DNA of 11,378 bases. Source: Caldisericales bacterium. GTDB lineage: Bacteria > Caldisericota > Caldisericia > Caldisericales > Caldisericaceae. A program made the translations under genes and the position numbers. The notes beneath the pieces were generated by a model. It did no database searches. It had not been told where the DNA came from and saw nothing but the letters and a program-made list of their open reading frames with translations. Location of the stretch: contig WFSP01000040.1 in NCBI GenBank assembly GCA_015485995.1, forward strand, positions 1 through 11,378. Reading direction: 5' to 3'. Shown here piece after piece: positions 7,987-11,378 of the stretch (positions within the stretch are counted from its first letter, which is position 1; every line of letters begins with the position of its first letter).

Positions 7987-8081
7987 TTGTCGTTCTGAGT
8001 GTAGCGAAGAACCTCCTCTTTTGTAAATGTTCTTTCTAATTAAATGCTGAGATCCTTCGCAAAAACGGCTCAGGATGACAA
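7987..8081. repeat. Inverted repeat pair 2, potential long hairpin
   Basis: The left arm (7987-8016) and right arm (8049-8081) follow the same plan as pair 1. TTGTCGTTCTGAG pairs with CTCAGGATGACAA using G-T wobbles, and GCGAAGAACCTC pairs with GAGATCCTTCGC with two mismatches. The loop holds about 32 AT-rich bases. It could stop or stabilise transcripts coming from plsY, but no U-run typical of an intrinsic terminator is attached. Confidence 0.75.
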
Positions 8082-8141
8082 AGAATGAAAGGCTCAAGGA
8101 TGACAACTTTATCTTTGTAGTGCTGGCATTAAGCAAACAGC

Positions 8142-8765
8142 TCACTTAAATAAACGAATTACATATTTTTGATAGGCAATTTTCCATTCTCTTCTCAAGG
8201 ATTTTAGCCCGAATAACTCCAACACAATCATAAAAATGATTGCTGCTATAACAAACTGCAAGTTATGTGTAAAAAACCAGAGAAATATGGGAAAGAAAGG
8301 AAAGCAAGCCGCAAGGCTTACTACCTGTGAATGAGTAATATAAAGAGTGATTGCCCAGGGGATTGCGACGAGAAATAAAATTAAAACAAGCCTAAAGCGT
8401 GTTGTTGTCCAAAGGATGTAAAGAAAGTCCCCTAAAGTTATTGCCGCGCCGCGCCCGCCCTTAAATTGGAGAAATGGTGAGTACACGTGCCCGAATACTG
8501 CAATAAGCCCAAAGTACGTGAGAAGAGCGGGGGAAAAGTGATACAAATTATTGATTATAAATAGGGCAAGCATACCTTTTCCCATATCTCCCGCAAGTGC
8601 AGTAAGGCCTGCCCGCACACTTATAAGGTGGAATACGTTGCCTGCGCCAGGGTTTTTACTGCCATATTTTCTTATGTCTATATGCTTTGTTACCCTGCCC
8701 ACGATATATGCGCTGGGTATTGAGCCCAAAAAAAATGCAACCAATCCGGAGATTGTATATTCCAT
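8142..8765 (-). CDS. plsY: Acyl-phosphate:glycerol-3-phosphate acyltransferase PlsY
   Basis: Integral membrane enzyme that moves an acyl group from acyl-phosphate to the sn-1 position of glycerol 3-phosphate, the first step of phospholipid synthesis in most bacteria. The 207 residues carry the three PlsY motifs: GSIPSAYIVGRV followed by IRKYGSKNPGAGNV (14-25 and 31-44), GDMGKG with Asp60 and Lys63 (59-64), and GHVYSPFLQFKGGRGAA (92-108). Hydrophobic stretches between the motifs fit the multi-span topology. The N-terminus, MEYTISGLVAFFLGSIP, matches the usual short lead into the first helix, so ATG at 8765 is the start. There is no Shine-Dalgarno site; TATAAT ends six bases before the ATG, pointing to a leaderless mRNA. 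It diverges from the sigma factor gene. Confidence 0.92.
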   Translation of the reverse strand: MEYTISGLVAFFLGSIPSAYIVGRVTKHIDIRKYGSKNPGAGNVFHLISVRAGLTALAGDMGKGMLALFIINNLYHFSPALLTYFGLIAVFGHVYSPFLQFKGGRGAAITLGDFLYILWTTTRFRLVLILFLVAIPWAITLYITHSQVVSLAACFPFFPIFLWFFTHNLQFVIAAIIFMIVLELFGLKSLRREWKIAYQKYVIRLFK

Positions 8766-8771
8766 AACTTT

Positions 8772-8799
8772 ATTATACCATTTTTTATTTTTATGGAAA
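8772..8799 (-). promoter_or_regulatory. plsY promoter, predicted leaderless start
   Basis: On the minus strand a perfect TATAAT (8777-8772) lies 16 bases after TTTCCA (8799-8794), which matches four of six -35 bases. Six bases separate the -10 box from the plsY ATG (8765), so the first transcribed base should be at or next to the A of ATG. Confidence 0.65.
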
Positions 8800-8803
8800 A
8801 ATT

Positions 8804-8809
8804 TATAAT
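8804..8809 (+). promoter_or_regulatory. -10 box of sigma factor operon, predicted leaderless start
   Basis: A perfect TATAAT ends six bases before the ATG at 8816. The -35 region is an AT-rich run without a clear hexamer; TTTTTA at 8782-8787 (16-base spacing) is the best match, at three of six. It overlaps the plsY -10 and spacer region, so the two divergent promoters probably cannot both be fully occupied. No ECF-type GGAAC -35 is seen at a usable distance. Confidence 0.55.
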
Positions 8810-8815
8810 TAAGTG

Positions 8816-9373
8816 ATGGAAGAAAAAGAGCTTGTTGAACAGCTTAAAAAAGGAGATAAAGAGGCAGAAGAACTTTTTGTCGAAAAATACGCCCCTTTCA
8901 TTTTTAATATAATTTTTCAAATAACAAGAAGGAAAAATTTAACAGAAGATGTCGTGCAGGACGTATTTCTTATAGCGTTAAAAGATATTAACAAATTTGG
9001 GGCAGGTTCTGCTTTATCTACATGGCTTTACAGAATTGCGGCAAATAGGGCAAAATACATTCTTTTCAGGGAAGGGAGGCAAAAGGTCTGGGAGAAAGAT
9101 GCTGTTGAAAAAAGGGTTATTGATAATACACCGGAAGAATATAAGAAGGACAAACTTAAGGAAATTATCTGGAAAGGGATGGAGTTTCTTAACGAGAATG
9201 AAAGGGAAATTATTACGCTTATCGATATTGAAGGAATGAAGTATTATGAGGCGAGTAAATTATTGAATATTCCCGTAGGAACTGTACGCTCGAGAGTTGC
9301 CCGTGCAAGAGAGCGCTTAAGGAATATAATTTTGAAATGGAACTTTTTCAAGGAAGAGTTATCTAATAAGTGA
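8816..9373 (+). CDS. ECF-family RNA polymerase sigma factor
   Basis: A 185-residue two-domain sigma factor. Region 2 covers about 20-85 and includes LTEDVVQDVFLIALKDINKF, followed by ALSTWLYRIAANRA, the -10 melting and recognition part. A linker follows. Region 4 covers about 125-178 with LNENEREIITLIDIEGMKY and the helix-turn-helix ASKLLNIPVGTVRSRVARAR that reads the -35 box. No C-terminal extension is present. I chose ATG 8816 rather than the in-frame GTG at 8813 because TATAAT sits six bases before it and there is no Shine-Dalgarno site, so a leaderless mRNA beginning at the ATG fits best. Its stop overlaps the next gene, a membrane protein that is probably its anti-sigma factor. Target genes cannot be told from this window. 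Confidence 0.93.
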   Translation: MEEKELVEQLKKGDKEAEELFVEKYAPFIFNIIFQITRRKNLTEDVVQDVFLIALKDINKFGAGSALSTWLYRIAANRAKYILFREGRQKVWEKDAVEKRVIDNTPEEYKKDKLKEIIWKGMEFLNENEREIITLIDIEGMKYYEASKLLNIPVGTVRSRVARARERLRNIILKWNFFKEELSNK

Positions 9374-10014
9374 TGAAAAAAGAAAAATTAGAAGAACTGA
9401 TAGAAAGAAATGCAAACAGAGAAGAAGCAAAAAAACTTCTCAAAGACAAAGAACTCTTAAAAGAGTTTGATGAAATTATGGAAATGAAGGAAACGCTTTC
9501 GGATATGCATATTACTCCTCCAAATGGATTAGCAAAAAATGTTTTGGCAAGGAAAAAACAAGCAGCTAAACCCCGGAGGAAAAAGCTTGCTTTTGTATTT
9601 GCATCCCTCATTGCAGTAATTTTTGTTTCCCTGTTCTTTGCGAGATGGGCTTTGCCGTTTAATGTAAATTCTCCTGAACACCCTTTTAATGATTCGGTTA
9701 GAGCTCCTGTTCAGAAGAGCGCACCGTCCGGAGAATTTAATCTGACAGAAAGTATGCTTCCTGAAATAAAACTCGAACTAAGTAAGAATGCAAGTGAAAC
9801 TAAAGCAAAACAGGTAATGGATAAATACTGCAAATGGGAAGGTAAGGATGTATGTGTCATAAAAGAGGAGAAAGTAAATACTCTTATAAATGAGCTGAAA
9901 AAGTTTGGCGAGGTCCAGACAGTTGGCATTAAAGAAACAAATACACGTGCTCCTGAAAGTAGTAACAGTTTGGAAAAAGAGATTAAAATAAAAATAGAGG
10001 TGATAAAAAAATGA
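9373..10014 (+). CDS. Probable membrane-bound anti-sigma factor
   Basis: 213 residues with three parts. A charged, helical N-terminal domain (about 1-65, Lys/Glu-rich) should lie in the cytoplasm. One membrane helix (about 72-90, AFVFASLIAVIFVSLFFA) is preceded by the basic KPRRKK, which supports an N-in orientation. A roughly 120-residue outer domain ends in EIKIKIEVIKK. The zinc motif HxxxCxxC of many anti-sigma factors is absent. The only two Cys, 153 and 161, are in the outer domain and could form a disulfide. Function is inferred from position directly after an ECF sigma gene and from this topology; I see no specific family signature. ATG 9373 overlaps the sigma stop (TGATG); a GTG at 9370 is an alternative. 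The AGGAAGAG at 9351-9358 is rather far away. Confidence 0.75.
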   Translation: MKKEKLEELIERNANREEAKKLLKDKELLKEFDEIMEMKETLSDMHITPPNGLAKNVLARKKQAAKPRRKKLAFVFASLIAVIFVSLFFARWALPFNVNSPEHPFNDSVRAPVQKSAPSGEFNLTESMLPEIKLELSKNASETKAKQVMDKYCKWEGKDVCVIKEEKVNTLINELKKFGEVQTVGIKETNTRAPESSNSLEKEIKIKIEVIKK

Positions 10015-11021
10015 AAGTTTTAATGTCCGGGATTAGCTGCAGCGGGGCTAAGGAAATTGCAAAAAAGATTGAAAAATTTGATAGTAAGATGAAAGTTTTT
10101 GATATTGGGGAAATTATGTTTGATATATCCCAGGAACTTAACGTTAAAATTTCTAACGAGAAAGTGTTAGATATGGATCCGCGTATTTTGAAGCTTCTCA
10201 GGGAGCTTGCCTTTCAAAGAGTGCTCTCCGGCACAAAAGAGAGCGAAACAACAATACTTTCCCTTCACCTTACGTTCAGGTGGCACAGGCGTTTAATGCC
10301 CGGTTTTGCATTTTCCGAGCCGGATAAATTTGCGCCGGATATGTATATAAACATAAATGACGAGCTGAAAAGCATTATAAACTGTATGAAAAAGGATAAG
10401 TGGGCAAAAGAGCTTTCACTTGAAACTGTGAATATGTGGATTGATGAAGAAGAGTTTACAACGAAGCTCCTCGCTGATTTGCACGAAAAGCCCTTCTACC
10501 TTGTCCCGAAAAATATGGACTTAAACCAAATTACCGAGCTGATAAAAACGAAAAAGAAAAAGGCGTATTTGAGCTACCCCATTACGCTGCTTGAGAGGGA
10601 TAACCCTGAAAAAATAGATGAAATCCGAGCGTTTGGCAATTTGCTGAAAAAAGAAATTATTTTGTTTGACCCCCTATACATAAGCGATTTGCTTGATATA
10701 GAGAACCTGAAGAAAAAGAAAGGTGCGGAGAAAATAGAACAGGTAACCGAAGAAGCTGAGCAAATGACGAAGGACAGAGTTGTTGCAAGAGATTTTCAGT
10801 TTATAGACCAGAGCGACTATGTGATTGTATACTATCCCACTCAACTCCTTTCCGCGGGCGTTATGAGCGAGATTGTGCATGCATATGCACACAACAAAGA
10901 AGTGTATACCATTTATCCCTTTGAGGTCAGCCCGTTCCTTGAATACTATTGCACTCGCATCTTTAAAACAATAGAGGAGTTTAAAAAATTCTTAAAAGAA
11001 GAACGTAAGTTTATGCTGTAA
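10011..11021 (+). CDS. Two-domain protein: P-loop kinase-like plus nucleoside deoxyribosyltransferase-like
   Basis: A 336-residue soluble protein I do not recognise as a named gene. The N-terminal half (about 1-170) begins MKVLMSGISCSGAKEIAKK, resembling the strand-loop-helix start of adenylate-kinase-like P-loop proteins. The Walker A is altered: GISCSGAKE has one extra residue before Lys14 and no Ser/Thr after it. YLVPK (163-167) may close this domain. The C-terminal half (about 184-336) resembles the nucleoside 2-deoxyribosyltransferase fold: strand AYLSYPIT (185-192), RDFQFIDQSDYVIVYYP with Asp261, Asp266 and Asp269, and SAGVMSEIVHAYAHNKEVY with Glu287 at the usual nucleophile position. 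Both assignments come from motif memory only. The ATG overlaps the anti-sigma stop (ATGA), so it belongs to the sigma operon. A role in nucleotide sensing or salvage is a guess. Confidence 0.65.
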   Translation: MKVLMSGISCSGAKEIAKKIEKFDSKMKVFDIGEIMFDISQELNVKISNEKVLDMDPRILKLLRELAFQRVLSGTKESETTILSLHLTFRWHRRLMPGFAFSEPDKFAPDMYININDELKSIINCMKKDKWAKELSLETVNMWIDEEEFTTKLLADLHEKPFYLVPKNMDLNQITELIKTKKKKAYLSYPITLLERDNPEKIDEIRAFGNLLKKEIILFDPLYISDLLDIENLKKKKGAEKIEQVTEEAEQMTKDRVVARDFQFIDQSDYVIVYYPTQLLSAGVMSEIVHAYAHNKEVYTIYPFEVSPFLEYYCTRIFKTIEEFKKFLKEERKFML

Positions 11022-11022
11022 A

Positions 11023-11378
11023 TTAAAATTCTTTTCGTGCAAGCAAGGCAAATGCAATCAGCGTAAAAGCAACGCATAAAATAATTCCTACGGGTGTATA
11101 TATACTAAATTTTCCTAAGTAAAGGCTCGTAAAGCTTATCCAATTCATTGTTTTTGATACCGAACCTATTAGAATTGTTCCTATTATAATTCCGATAGCC
11201 GAGAGGCCTACCTTTACCCTGTCGCTTATAATTACGGAAATTATTGCCGTAATCAGAACTGCGACACTTGTTGCGATTACGGATTGAAGGAGTAGCTTAT
11301 TTATCATAGCTACATTTACTTGCTGAGGTATATTCCTTGCGAGCAGCAGAAGAACATAAGTGGAAATTACAATAGGAA
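11023..11378 (-). CDS. C-terminal part of a multi-span membrane protein, possibly ABC-2 permease
   Basis: The minus-strand frame stays open to the right edge of the window, so the internal ATG at 11305-11307 is probably not the start. The visible 117 residues begin IVISTYVLLLLARNIPQQ and hold three or four hydrophobic segments. One is SVIATSVAVLITAIISVIIS, followed by a short polar DRVK and GLSAIGIIIGTILIG. The last, GIILCVAFTLIAFALLA, ends directly in RKEF. A final helix followed by a short charged tail is common in ABC-2 type permeases, which is the best guess; no diagnostic motif is seen. It faces the preceding gene tail to tail with one base between the stops and no clear terminator. Confidence 0.6.
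   Translation of the reverse strand, partial: PIVISTYVLLLLARNIPQQVNVAMINKLLLQSVIATSVAVLITAIISVIISDRVKVGLSAIGIIIGTILIGSVSKTMNWISFTSLYLGKFSIYTPVGIILCVAFTLIAFALLARKEF

Larger units (their letters stand above)
7833..8106. repeat. Cluster of imperfect inverted intergenic repeats
   Basis: Between the tRNA promoter and plsY lie about 270 gene-free bases made of related units around TGTCATTCTGAxxGAAGxGAAGAATCTC. Direct-orientation copies: 7858-7886, 7941-7975 (diverged) and 7987-8016. Opposite-orientation copies: 7905-7937 and 8049-8081, which differ at one position in 33, plus a half copy at 8091-8106. A 13-base stretch, TTTCCCTGTCATT, occurs at 7833-7845 and 7852-7864. It looks like a dispersed REP- or MITE-like family; the orientation changes and uneven spacing exclude CRISPR. 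Confidence 0.85.

Noticed and set aside
7833..8106. Possible CRISPR array
   Set aside because: Units alternate in orientation, vary in sequence and spacing, and there are no uniform spacers or cas genes.
7897..8145. Minus-strand 82-residue frame next to plsY
   Set aside because: It is translated repeat sequence; VILSRFCEGS and VILSRFYEGS come from two copies of the same intergenic repeat arm. No start signal was seen.
8690..8920. Minus-strand 76-residue Phe/Lys-rich frame across the plsY-sigma gap
   Set aside because: It overlaps both real gene starts and the divergent promoters; its composition is that of AT-rich noncoding DNA.
11023..11307. Complete 94-residue small membrane protein starting at the ATG at 11305-11307
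   Set aside because: The frame continues open to the window edge and the upstream residues are also membrane-like, so it is more likely the end of a longer protein.

Overview
The window is bacterial chromosome. It has Shine-Dalgarno sites, sigma-70 type -35/-10 boxes, an ECF sigma factor and the bacterial acyltransferase PlsY. Base composition is moderately AT-rich and the proteins are rich in Lys, Glu and Ile. The closely packed genes, long IleRS and GTCATTCTGAGxGAAGxGAAGAATCTC-like intergenic repeats suggest a thermophilic or deep-branching anaerobe; Caldisericota-like is my best guess, held with low confidence because no search could be run. Nearly all genes are recognisable, and the window is mostly ordinary chromosome with a few unusual points.

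Left edge (1-322): the 3' end of an IS-type DDE transposase runs in from outside. A good promoter (TTGACT-16-TATACT) overlaps its stop codon and drives the next genes. Positions 323-7655 form one tightly packed same-strand run: ileS, ktrB and ktrA (potassium uptake channel and its RCK gate), a HAD-family hydrolase, and hutH (histidine ammonia-lyase). Gaps are 2 and 10 bases, then two 4-base ATGA overlaps, so this is probably a single operon.

Middle (7656-8141): a tRNA-Leu(CAA) gene on the minus strand, with its own near-consensus promoter, faces hutH tail to tail. It is followed by about 270 bases of imperfect inverted repeats that could fold into two long hairpins and hold no gene.

Right part (8142-11378): plsY (minus) and an ECF sigma factor gene (plus) diverge from a 50-base region. 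Each has a perfect TATAAT ending exactly six bases before its ATG and no Shine-Dalgarno site, so both transcripts are predicted to be leaderless. The sigma gene overlaps a single-span membrane protein, its probable anti-sigma factor. That gene in turn overlaps an uncharacterised two-domain protein: an N-terminal nucleotide-kinase-like P-loop domain with an altered Walker A, and a C-terminal domain resembling nucleoside 2-deoxyribosyltransferase. This three-gene unit is the best candidate for undescribed biology here. The window ends in the C-terminal part of a minus-strand multi-span membrane protein, possibly an ABC-2 type permease, one base away from the end of the kinase-like gene.
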